This document shows, one piece after another, positions 7,127-15,130 of a DNA stretch of 64,000 bases; the stretch's first letter is position 1; every line of letters starts with the position of its first letter. The DNA is from Sphingomicrobium marinum. GTDB taxonomy: Bacteria > Pseudomonadota > Alphaproteobacteria > Sphingomonadales > Sphingomonadaceae. The notes under the pieces were generated by a model. That model was not told where the DNA came from. It worked only from the letters and a program-made list of their open reading frames with translations, and ran no database searches. Made by a program: the position numbers and the translations under genes. Location: positions 613,501 to 677,500 of the forward strand of contig NZ_JANPVQ010000001.1 of the NCBI RefSeq assembly GCF_026157105.1. Reading direction: 5' to 3'.

Positions 7127-10100
7127 ATGATCAGTGAGACTCAGACAGCGACCGATGACAAGAGCAAAGCGCTGCTGATGCAGGAAATGCTAGAGGCTAT
7201 GTGGGTCCCGCAAACGCCTGCGGAGGCGGTGTCGTTCGCTTCGGATGCCTTCCATTCTATTAGCAAACTAAAGAAGCACCAAACCGCTGCGGTCGTTGCC
7301 GGATTACTCACTGAACCGCGCTATCATGTCAACGCGGTCAGGCTTGATTGGCTCCTACGCCTCGTGCTCTCCATGGCTGACGGAAAGATCAAGCCCAGCA
7401 AGTCTAATATTGAAGCCATCCTCAACAGCTCCTTCGATGCCGCGCGCGTTGTCCGCCTAGAAGATCCGATCGAGGACTTCTTCTGTGATGCGGTGCCCAC
7501 CACGCGTGGCGATTTCCTGATCTTTGGTGGCCACTGGGAACATGCGGCGGAATATACGGATACCGTCATCCAGGCATTCGAAGCACTGCCTGAAACAGAC
7601 CTCACTAGCTATGCGCTCGATACAGCTTACAGCCTTTTGAAGCTGAGCGACGCGCTTGCCAAGCGCTCCAATGTGAAGCGCTACGCCTTCGAACCGGGCG
7701 AGCAATGGGCCAATATTGTGCTGCCACCTACGGAGAGGCTTCGGGCGATCGCACGGCGCGTGACGTTCTCGGACTCGGACCTCGGGAAACTCGGCATCTC
7801 GAAGGAAGAGCTCGCCCCGTTCATTCTCGACGAACAATTTCACCCTAATCTGCTCAATCCCATTCCTGGCGACAGTCCGCTTGAATTCCACCCGCTAGCA
7901 TCGACAGCCAATGGCATCCTTGTTTTGAACCCAGGGGCGATGTCGCTCGCGGTCCGAGCGTTACTGATTCTCGCCGCCAAAAAGGAGGGCTTTGAAGCGG
8001 AGTTCTGTTACCGCTTGATGGTTGTCCAAGAGGCCTACTCTGAATGGACGGGCTTCTGGCCGACACGAGAAATCCAGTTGACGGGCCCGAGCAAGGACGG
8101 GCTGCGCGGCAGCGTATGCCGTTTCTCATCTGGCCGTTTTCTACACGTAATCCAGCTCCCTGTTTCACTCGCGGATTTCCCAAACGTGGCGTTTGGCAGT
8201 GTCGTTAGGATCGGCGAACAAACGACTCTGGCGATACAGGAAGACATCGAGCGTTTCTGGCAGCTCCTGAGTAAACAGGCGGATTATCGCGAGGCGATCA
8301 CGGTCATTCTCATGGGTGGATGGGGCGGCGGCTACGCCTTCGCCCCCGAACTGGATGAGAGCAAGATTCCGTCAGGCTGGCGGTATTTGCCGCTATCGTT
8401 TGCCGAAGCCGCGCAGCTTGGCGCGTGCAAGGAAGGCAAGCTTCACAGCCTTTGGCGGGTCATCACTCAGGTCGAGCTGCTGGAAGGCCTCGGCTATCGG
8501 GTTGATAACGTCAATGGCACGTTGAACCTTTTCGGAAATTGGCGGGCCACAGACGGACAGGTGATCCCCGAGCACATGGTTGACATGGAACCACCGTGCA
8601 ACGTCATGATGCCGATCAACGATCTCTTCGAACCGCGCGTCGAGTCCGCACGGAATAGAGATTTGCGAGCGCTCCCCTTTCCGGATGGCACGTTCAGGAA
8701 GGTTCAGCGCATTGACTGGGGGCCGGATGGCCTCAAACCCGTCTATGGAAGTATCGAAGATGCAATTGCACAGCGGCTCATCGGCGCAATTGCGCTAAGA
8801 GGCCAGGTCTGGTGGGTCGAAGCGGTACAGAACGGCACGGAACCTGTCTCCTTTGAGTGGCTCTATCAGGTCTGGAATGCCGCCATGCAGTGGTTGGCTC
8901 AGGTTGCGCCGCAAATTCTGGATGAATTCGGAAATCGTCTGGGTGGCAATCCCCGCTATGTCTGCATCGAAACGGAAGAAGGTGAAGGCACGCAGCATGG
9001 GAAAATTGTGGGCGACACTGACCCAGTCCAGCATATCCAGGCATCCACGGATACAGACGGTACTCGAAAAGTCCGATTGGGAGCACAGTGGATTGAGGGG
9101 CTCTGGCAAACCGAGAACAAGGCGGAACGGGCTTTCGCCGTAACACTACTTGAACAACTGCTGAAAGATGGCGAAGGCTGCCCCACGAGGGATGAAATCT
9201 CGCAGAGTGTCTCGCGTTGCATCCCTTCCCCGGACTGGCGTTGGCTCCATGCGGGTGAAGCTAAATCCGTGATGGAAAGGATGTCAGCCGGAGGACTGAT
9301 CGAGAAATTCCGCAAGATCCCGCTATCAGCTTCCTCGCTGGTAAAGTGCGGCTCCGTGTGGAGATTCCATAGCCGATCGGACGGCTACGAATTTAAGGGC
9401 GAAGAGGCATGCAGGGGCTTTCTTAGGTCCTACTACGATTTTGTGCTTGGCGAGTTAATCGAGCACATCAAGGGCTTCAACAGAGAGCAACTGATCCAAG
9501 CTTCTGCGCAGCGATACCAAGCGGCACGAAATGAACAGCGAATTTGGCGGACGAGCATTCGCGCATTGCGATCGATCAGGGGGCAAGCCGCCGACTTGGC
9601 AGCTATGCAGCGCCAAAACGAAATCAACGCCGTTCAGCGAGCATCGAAAACCATCTGCGAAATTGCTGCATGTGAAGCGCCCGACAGCGGCGGGGCACAT
9701 GCCAGCCGCGAAGACCTGGACGAGATGTTTGCGCGCGCACTGCTGCTATTCGGAAATGGGCAGCTCTACGCAACAATCAGGGCCGGTCTAGTGCCGCCGC
9801 ACCTCAAGATCAGCCCTGGCGGCGACCTGATGAGCGATCGGTCAGTCTTCGAGAAAACCTTGCTTCCCGCGACCGAGCGCCTCCATGCCAAAACGTTGGA
9901 CGAAGCGTCTGAAGGTTATGCAGTAAGGGCTGAAAAACCGGCCCCTTCACAAGAGGACGGAATACCTTGGGACAAGGACTTTCGCCAGGCGATTGAAGCA
10001 GAGTTTTCGACTTCCCCAGAGGCCTTGGTCGATCTGGCTCCGGCCTTGCTGCAATTGGCGGAAAAGCGGGGTGAAGGCGCATTCACGATCAAGCGATCGG

Positions 10101-10945
10101 AAATCGCCGCTAAGCTCGAAGGGAACAAGGACTATCCGCAGGGTAATATCGCCGCCATGCTGGAACGGCTGACACTCAAACGGCGTGAAAATTGGGGCAA
10201 GGAAGAGGACTGGCTGATACCTAGAGACCTTGATCTTTCGAGGTTCGATAGACCGAACTCCCTGATCAATCGCCCTCTTCTGGCCCTGAGCGATGGCGAC
10301 GATCCTGTCGTGCTGATCGCACCGATTATAATCAGCGACGCGCTCATGTATGCCGTCGGAACCATGCATGAAGGTAGCATGCATGGAGAGTTCTGGTCAT
10401 CATCAGAAGCCCGAAAGTATGCAGGGCGCCGTGCGGACGAGCTGGGCCGAGAGTTCGAGGACGAGGTGGCAGACACGCTAAATGGTCTGGGCCTGCAAGC
10501 ATCAACGCGCAGGACGGTGAATGACCTCCTACAACAGGGTTTGGACACAGACTTGGGCGATGTCGATGTTTTCGCCATCAGTGCCGATCAGTCGAGAGTG
10601 TGGGTCATCGAGGCAAAGAACTTGCGGCTATGCCGGACTGAGTCTGAGGTCGCGGCACGCATGACCGAGTACCGAGGTCAATCGCGACCTGACAGGAAAG
10701 GCGTAGAAAGACCGGACAAAATGCTAAGGCACCTCAACCGCGTTCGGCACTTAAGGAATCATGCACAAGAGCTCGGTCAACGTCTCGGACTACCTGCTGC
10801 GCCAGAAGTTGAAGGCCTGATGGTTGTCGATGCGCCGCAACCGATGAACTTCCATATGTTTGACGATAGCCCTGATGCGCGATCGTGCATGCTGGATGAC
10901 GTTGCATCGGCAATCGCGCGTCCGACCGCATCCACTTCTTCGTGA
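7127..10945 (+). CDS. 1272-residue protein with C-terminal PD-(D/E)XK-like nuclease domain
   Basis: I do not recognise the family of the first ~1080 residues, which show no Walker motif, no transmembrane helix and no signal peptide. The last ~190 residues contain FEDEVADTLNGLGLQAS followed by GDVDVFAISADQSRVWVIEAKN. This GDxD...(V/I)xEAKN pattern is the core of Mrr/NERD-type PD-(D/E)XK nucleases, here around residues 1144-1167. A large protein with a terminal restriction-like nuclease, carried as single-gene cargo beside an integrase, suggests anti-phage function, but this is inference. The ATG at 7127 has no good ribosome binding site; AAGGG ends about 17 nt upstream. Codon use is more A/T-rich than in host genes. 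Confidence 0.75.
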   Translation: MISETQTATDDKSKALLMQEMLEAMWVPQTPAEAVSFASDAFHSISKLKKHQTAAVVAGLLTEPRYHVNAVRLDWLLRLVLSMADGKIKPSKSNIEAILNSSFDAARVVRLEDPIEDFFCDAVPTTRGDFLIFGGHWEHAAEYTDTVIQAFEALPETDLTSYALDTAYSLLKLSDALAKRSNVKRYAFEPGEQWANIVLPPTERLRAIARRVTFSDSDLGKLGISKEELAPFILDEQFHPNLLNPIPGDSPLEFHPLASTANGILVLNPGAMSLAVRALLILAAKKEGFEAEFCYRLMVVQEAYSEWTGFWPTREIQLTGPSKDGLRGSVCRFSSGRFLHVIQLPVSLADFPNVAFGSVVRIGEQTTLAIQEDIERFWQLLSKQADYREAITVILMGGWGGGYAFAPELDESKIPSGWRYLPLSFAEAAQLGACKEGKLHSLWRVITQVELLEGLGYRVDNVNGTLNLFGNWRATDGQVIPEHMVDMEPPCNVMMPINDLFEPRVESARNRDLRALPFPDGTFRKVQRIDWGPDGLKPVYGSIEDAIAQRLIGAIALRGQVWWVEAVQNGTEPVSFEWLYQVWNAAMQWLAQVAPQILDEFGNRLGGNPRYVCIETEEGEGTQHGKIVGDTDPVQHIQASTDTDGTRKVRLGAQWIEGLWQTENKAERAFAVTLLEQLLKDGEGCPTRDEISQSVSRCIPSPDWRWLHAGEAKSVMERMSAGGLIEKFRKIPLSASSLVKCGSVWRFHSRSDGYEFKGEEACRGFLRSYYDFVLGELIEHIKGFNREQLIQASAQRYQAARNEQRIWRTSIRALRSIRGQAADLAAMQRQNEINAVQRASKTICEIAACEAPDSGGAHASREDLDEMFARALLLFGNGQLYATIRAGLVPPHLKISPGGDLMSDRSVFEKTLLPATERLHAKTLDEASEGYAVRAEKPAPSQEDGIPWDKDFRQAIEAEFSTSPEALVDLAPALLQLAEKRGEGAFTIKRSEIAAKLEGNKDYPQGNIAAMLERLTLKRRENWGKEEDWLIPRDLDLSRFDRPNSLINRPLLALSDGDDPVVLIAPIIISDALMYAVGTMHEGSMHGEFWSSSEARKYAGRRADELGREFEDEVADTLNGLGLQASTRRTVNDLLQQGLDTDLGDVDVFAISADQSRVWVIEAKNLRLCRTESEVAARMTEYRGQSRPDRKGVERPDKMLRHLNRVRHLRNHAQELGQRLGLPAAPEVEGLMVVDAPQPMNFHMFDDSPDARSCMLDDVASAIARPTASTSS

Positions 10946-11045
10946 TGGCCGTGAGACAGCTTCACTTCCCGGCACCGGGATAAACGACACCTTGCGGATC
11001 AGGCGAAGAAGTCCGGCAGACCCGACTGGCGAGTCGGCGGTGCCC

Positions 11046-11795
11046 TCAAATCGGAAGCAGGAACTTTGAGTTTCTACTCGGCGTGAACAGTCGCGCATCG
11101 CTCGGGAGCTTGGCCTTTGCAGCCAGGCAAACCTTGTTGACGTTCTCTCGCTTTTTGAAGTTCCAACTTTCCGGATCGGGAAAGTAGCGGGCCTTGCCAC
11201 TTCCGTGCCGCTCCCATGTCACCGGGTTTTCCGGATCGGGCGGATTGCGACCGAAGGCGAACAGCACGTCCGATCGGATGCCGTTCAGCTTCGCATAATG
11301 GAGATGATAGCCACTCTGGTTATGCTCTTCCGCGGTCACCTCGTGCTTCTTATGTGATTTTCCGAGCGGTAGCGTCACGACGAGATAGAGCACCGGAGTT
11401 TCGATTGGGTCGATCAGCGGCGCCACCTCGACGAGATCAATATAGCTCCACGACGCGTTTAGCCGCTGCGATCCTAGCTCAATGAAAGTGGCTTGGACCA
11501 GTTCACCGTACCGCTGCCTTAATTCCCGTAGATGTGGCGTCTCGGAGACGCCGGGATTTGGTCCATCCGTGATATTGATATCTCTTAAGAGCCGTTCGGC
11601 CTCCCGAAGAGGCGCCCGGATGTTGTCGACCGGAACGTTGCTCTCGTTCCAAAATAGCGGTTCCTTTGACGGAAAAAGCTCTCGCACTTGCTGTCCGATT
11701 TCTTCCCCTCTCGCCAAATTTCTTTCAAGTGCGAGCTGAATGAGTTGCGAAATTCCCGCCACTTGGGCCAGCACATCCCCCGTTTCCGAATCCAA
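11046..11795 (-). CDS. Hypothetical protein, probably the 3' part of a frameshifted gene
   Basis: The open frame uses a TTG start and encodes 249 residues with no recognised domain; the C-terminal half contains WERHGSGKARYFPDPESWNF and many aromatic and charged residues. An in-frame stop lies five codons upstream of the TTG. The -1/+2 frame at 11585-11944 encodes a natural-looking N-terminus (REALIHFSVALEYSHHTRNA) that would join this frame at a run of five G/C (about 11801-11807). One extra base in that run would make a single gene from 11944 to 11046 of about 300 residues. It may therefore be a pseudogene, or the break may be a sequencing error. It is convergent with the large gene at 7127-10945. 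Confidence 0.5.
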   Translation of the reverse strand: MDSETGDVLAQVAGISQLIQLALERNLARGEEIGQQVRELFPSKEPLFWNESNVPVDNIRAPLREAERLLRDINITDGPNPGVSETPHLRELRQRYGELVQATFIELGSQRLNASWSYIDLVEVAPLIDPIETPVLYLVVTLPLGKSHKKHEVTAEEHNQSGYHLHYAKLNGIRSDVLFAFGRNPPDPENPVTWERHGSGKARYFPDPESWNFKKRENVNKVCLAAKAKLPSDARLFTPSRNSKFLLPI

Positions 11796-11944
11796 GCCGT
11801 CCCCCTTCGATTACGCGCGGTCTCGGAAGACAATTCCAAATCCACGCTCCAAAAATCTAGCACGTCCTTCATCGCATTCCTGGTATGATGAGAATATTCC
11901 AGAGCGACTGAAAAGTGTATCAACGCCTCTCGACGGCTTCCCAT

Positions 11945-12334
11945 AGGTGAATAACATGTTTCAGTAGAAGCGGTCGTTCATGCATTGAGCGCTGAACGTC
12001 ATCACTTGGGTCGGCAGCCGCCCTTTCTGAAGCGCTGATCGAACGGCGGCTTTCCGCCTCTCAGCGCCCAGAACCAGCCATTCAGCTACCGGCCCAGATG
12101 GGGTCGCTCAATTGCAAATCTCCTATGTCTGTTTTCCACGCTCATTCCGGACATGAATTCACGTTTCTCGAAACTAAATGCCGCCATTGGAAGTTGCCCC
12201 ACTCCTGTTAGTTGGTGTGCTGCCCGTACCGAGAAATCCACTTAACTGGACAATCCTAAAATCCACAATATCGTAAGTATATCAGATGCTTACGAACTCC
12301 ATTACGTGTCAATCTGCGTCAAGTCATTTCGCAC
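11945..12334. other. Gene-free region upstream of the integrase
   Basis: No credible gene is visible in these 390 bp between the divergent hypothetical gene and the integrase. The only clear structure is an imperfect inverted repeat at 12271-12295. I looked for a third copy of the 18-bp tRNA end here, which would explain the internal position of the integrase, and found none. Confidence 0.55.
12271..12295. promoter_or_regulatory. Inverted repeat before the integrase gene
   Basis: Arms TCGTAAGTAT and ATGCTTACGA pair with one mismatch around the 5-bp centre ATCAG. The element ends about 40 bp before the first possible integrase start. Its position and dyad symmetry fit an operator for a repressor of integrase expression, but no matching regulator can be assigned from sequence. 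Confidence 0.4.
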
Positions 12335-13591
12335 GTGAGGCGAATAATGGTGTCCGATTCGAAGCACCAAAACGACTGCGAGATTGAGATGCCGAGACTT
12401 ACAGATCGAACTATTCGTGCCCTTCGGGCCAAGGAAAAACCGTATAAGCGCAATGACGAGCTAGGGTTGTTGCTCGTTGTCTCCCCGACGGGCCGGAAAT
12501 ACTGGCACTTTCGATATCCGCGGGCCACCGGCCAAAATCAGCTGTCTCTCGGTAGATATCCTGAGGTCTCGTTATCCGAGGCGAGAGCGGAGCGGGACCA
12601 CATGCGGCGCCAGCTCCGTGATGGAAAGGACCCAAGTCTGGCGCGGAAAGAGGCGAAGCTGACGTCAGGTCGGCAACGCGCTGATACGTTTGGATCGATT
12701 GCCGCTGCGTATATCGAAAAGGAGGAGAAAAGCGGGAAAGCTGCGGCGACGATTAAAAAGGCGCGGTATTTTGCGGCCAACCTCTCAACAATCGAAAAGC
12801 TGCCAATTTGCGAAATTAATCCTCCCACACTTATTGCCGCTCTCCGACCGCTTGAAAGTGCCGCCAAATTCGAAGCGTTGGCAAAAACTCGGTCATTCGC
12901 AGCGCGGGTTTGGGACTTCGCCATCGCTTCGGGACTTGCAGATCGCAATCCGGCCCAGAACATTCGCGGTGCATTTGCGACGGGCACCGTCGTGCATCGG
13001 GCCGCGCCCTTGGATATCGACCTTCTGAGGGAGGTCCTCACTAAGATTTCCAAGTATGAAAATCCGACGATCCGGGTTGCGTTGCAACTGATTGCACAAA
13101 CTTATGTTCGGCCAGGCGTACTCCGGCAGGCGGAATGGAGCGAAATTGATTTAGGGTCGCGGCGATGGCGGGTTCCCGCAGAGAAGATGAAGGGTCGCCA
13201 ACCGTTTGAATTGCCCCTGTCGGTGCGCAGCGTTGAATTATTTCGTGAAATCGGATCGATCACCGGCAACGGAAAGTATGTCTTTCCATCGGCAACGAAC
13301 AATAAGCGGCCCATGTCGGAGAACGCTTTAAACAGTGCGATGCGGCGGATGGATATCACGAAGGAGCAAGCCACAGCGCATGGCTTTCGCGCTGTAGCGT
13401 CAACCCACCTCAACGAGCATAGCCACTTTAGCCCTGATGCGATCGAGATCTCATTGGCGCACAAGGTCGGCAGTAGCGTGCGCCGGGCGTATCATCGAGG
13501 CGACCATTGGGAAGAGCGCGTCGAGCTGGCGGATTGGTGGAGCCGGTACCTTGCGGACGTTGAGGCGGGCGCTCACCAATCGCGCCCGTAG
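12335..13591 (+). CDS. Tyrosine-type site-specific integrase (P4/DUF4102 family)
   Basis: The 418-residue protein has the N-terminal arm-binding domain of P4-like integrases (MPRLTDRTIRALRAKEKPY ... SLGRYPEVSLSEARAERDH) and a complete catalytic domain. Counting from the GTG at 12335, the catalytic residues are Arg259 (TYVRPGVLR), His349 and Arg352 (AHGFRA), His376 (LAHKVG) and Tyr386 (RRAYHRGDHWEER), followed by the usual WW(S/A)xYL end. It would integrate the element at the tRNA-Leu 3' end. The start is uncertain: GTG 12335, ATG 12347 and ATG 12389 are all in frame, and the family pattern favours 12389. The internal location, about 5.8 kb from attL, is unusual. Confidence 0.93.
   Translation: MRRIMVSDSKHQNDCEIEMPRLTDRTIRALRAKEKPYKRNDELGLLLVVSPTGRKYWHFRYPRATGQNQLSLGRYPEVSLSEARAERDHMRRQLRDGKDPSLARKEAKLTSGRQRADTFGSIAAAYIEKEEKSGKAAATIKKARYFAANLSTIEKLPICEINPPTLIAALRPLESAAKFEALAKTRSFAARVWDFAIASGLADRNPAQNIRGAFATGTVVHRAAPLDIDLLREVLTKISKYENPTIRVALQLIAQTYVRPGVLRQAEWSEIDLGSRRWRVPAEKMKGRQPFELPLSVRSVELFREIGSITGNGKYVFPSATNNKRPMSENALNSAMRRMDITKEQATAHGFRAVASTHLNEHSHFSPDAIEISLAHKVGSSVRRAYHRGDHWEERVELADWWSRYLADVEAGAHQSRP
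13080..13099 (+). repeat. Palindromic element, copy B (inside integrase gene)
   Basis: CGTTGCAACTGATTGCACAA matches 17 of 20 positions of the perfect copy at 15810-15829, the differences being its first three bases. Similarity to that site continues downstream for about 20 more bases (both have CTCGG/TTCGG followed by CAGGCGT). The site is within the codons around the integrase catalytic arginine (LQLIAQTYVRPG). Confidence 0.45.
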
Positions 13592-13740
13592 CCGGCACTG
13601 GCGCGCTCGACTTGACGCACGCACCAGACCTGAAATGCTGGATGAAACGACACGACTCGAGGCGAGACACCACACACAGACATAAGGAGCTCCAGGGAAG
13701 GAGAAGGCTCTTCCGCTTTTCTTGACCGAAGGAGACTATT

Positions 13741-13923
13741 GTGACTGAGTATGTTTCAATCAAGCAGGTGTGCGAGCGCTACAGCGTCAGCCGATCGACC
13801 GTGTATCGATGGCGCGACCGCGGCCACATCGCCTTCACAAAGTTTGGAAACACAGTGCGGATCTCGGTCGCCGAGGTCGAGGACTGGGTCGCTTCACTTC
13901 CGGAATCCGGAGGCAATATCTGA
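13741..13923 (+). CDS. AlpA/excisionase-like helix-turn-helix protein
   Basis: This 60-residue protein is a MerR-type winged helix-turn-helix of the excisionase/AlpA class. SIKQVCERYSVSRSTVYRW is the recognition helix region, followed by the wing FTKFGNTVRISVAEVEDWV. Such proteins bind near attachment sites to direct excision, or activate integrase genes. The GTG start at 13741 is supported by AAGGAG about 8 nt upstream. Its stop codon overlaps the ATG of the next gene (TGATG at 13921-13925), so the two are translationally coupled. Confidence 0.82.
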   Translation: MTEYVSIKQVCERYSVSRSTVYRWRDRGHIAFTKFGNTVRISVAEVEDWVASLPESGGNI

Positions 13924-14897
13924 TGGGATACGCGATCAAAAAAATGGGCTCCTCTATCAAGCCCATCAAAATCAAAAACACGTCAGGTGGCGGCAAGCTT
14001 TTATGGGGCTGTAACGGCCCATCTATCGACTATCTGGCAATCATTGCAGACGTCGATGATGCAGCCATCGCATCGGAGATGCGGCAAGCCCTGCTTGTGT
14101 TGACGAAGGATACTTCCGTCTGGCTCCCGTCGACGAAGAGTGGTGGTGGCTACTCCGTGGCTCGCCGCCTACGGCTCGGATCACTCGACCAGCTTCCCAA
14201 GGCCGTCGGAAAGGACAGTCTGCCGCACTTGGAGTGGCGGTGGGACGCTAATGGCGTGTCGCGACTTCGGCTGTCGTTCAACCCCACAACAATTGGCGCG
14301 GAGGGCATGTTAGATCTGCATAACGAATTGCAGAACATCTGCCATGAAGGTTGGAAGTATTTCATTCAGCACGGAAAGCTAACCCGCGCTGACATCAAGT
14401 ACGACGTCGCTCACTGGAGCATGGGGGATTTCTACGTGATCCCAACACACGCCGTGTCGCAAATTTCATGGAATAAATCCGGAAGATTTACTGGGGTGGT
14501 CTTCGGCGGGTCGAAAGGACGGCAGCTCAGAGTGTATGACTTGAAAGAGAAGCACGGCATGAATGGTGTGCGTTTGGAATGCAAAACTCTGCCAAATATG
14601 CCACTGATTGCACTTCCCAAGATGGCCAATCCATTTGCCAAATACGTGGTAGCTACTGCTTGTTTGCCAGCTCCAAAAGCACTGAAGTCATGGGAATGGT
14701 CGCTTCTGTGTCATGCGGCCACTACGATTGGTATGGCCAACGCGATCAAGAAATTGCCGACGCAATACATGCGTTCCTTGGTCAAAAATCACATAGCATC
14801 TTTCCCAGCTCCCACTTGGAAAGCGAACGAGCTTTGGAAGGGCTGGAAAGCCGCTGTCATCAACTCAAAGCTGGTAAATCCGTCCGCATGGTATTGA
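13923..14897 (+). CDS. Putative rolling-circle replication initiator-like protein
   Basis: I start this 324-residue protein at the ATG at 13923, which overlaps the stop of the HTH gene and has GGAGG about 9 nt upstream; the open frame itself extends further 5'. The central pattern TRADIKYDVAHW, then FGGSKGRQLRVYDLKEKHG, then VRLECKT resembles the Rep_trans/replication initiation factor family (R-D...GS..S..LRVYDK..E...R.E). Those proteins nick an origin and start rolling-circle replication. The match is by motif order only, so the assignment is tentative. The A/T-rich, TGTCC-containing region immediately 3' (14922-15000) could be its origin. Confidence 0.5.
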   Translation: MGYAIKKMGSSIKPIKIKNTSGGGKLLWGCNGPSIDYLAIIADVDDAAIASEMRQALLVLTKDTSVWLPSTKSGGGYSVARRLRLGSLDQLPKAVGKDSLPHLEWRWDANGVSRLRLSFNPTTIGAEGMLDLHNELQNICHEGWKYFIQHGKLTRADIKYDVAHWSMGDFYVIPTHAVSQISWNKSGRFTGVVFGGSKGRQLRVYDLKEKHGMNGVRLECKTLPNMPLIALPKMANPFAKYVVATACLPAPKALKSWEWSLLCHAATTIGMANAIKKLPTQYMRSLVKNHIASFPAPTWKANELWKGWKAAVINSKLVNPSAWY

Positions 14898-14921
14898 CGC
14901 CGATCGAGTAGCCAAGAGTGC

Positions 14922-15000
14922 TTGTCCGATTGAGACAATAAGCTGTCCAAAGACTGTCCAAATCGGCAATTTCAAGGAGATAAGACAAGGGATTTGGACA
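14922..15000. other. Cluster of TGTCC repeats and inverted repeats, possible replication origin
   Basis: Right after the putative initiator gene, TTGTC/GACAA (14922-14938) forms a small dyad. CTGTCCAA occurs twice in direct orientation (14943 and 14954). TGTCCAAATC (14955-14964) is perfectly inverted as GATTTGGACA (14991-15000), 26 bp apart. Iterons plus a longer dyad next to an initiator gene suggest an origin or transfer site. There is no functional evidence. Confidence 0.4.
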
Positions 15001-15075
15001 AAGCGTTGATTGAAAGTGAGTTGCCGTCCGTCTAACGACCAACACAAGCTGGCAATCTCAAGTCGCATTCTCGAT

Positions 15076-15095
15076 TTGTGCGATTGATTGCATTT
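15076..15095 (+). repeat. Palindromic element, copy C (degenerate)
   Basis: TTGTGCGATTGATTGCATTT matches 15 of 20 positions of the perfect copy at 15810-15829. It lies about 36 bp before the TTG start of the following gene, in a position where a regulator could act on that gene. Confidence 0.35.
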
Positions 15096-15130
15096 CCCGA
15101 TCCGTCAGGGCCGAGAATGAAAATCTTAAA

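Noticed and set aside
12180-12230. Third attachment or arm site before the integrase (GCCCCACTCC at about 12196)
   Set aside because: It only partly resembles the complement of GTGGGGTAGA and has no second unit at 12 bp; no tRNA-end sequence is nearby.
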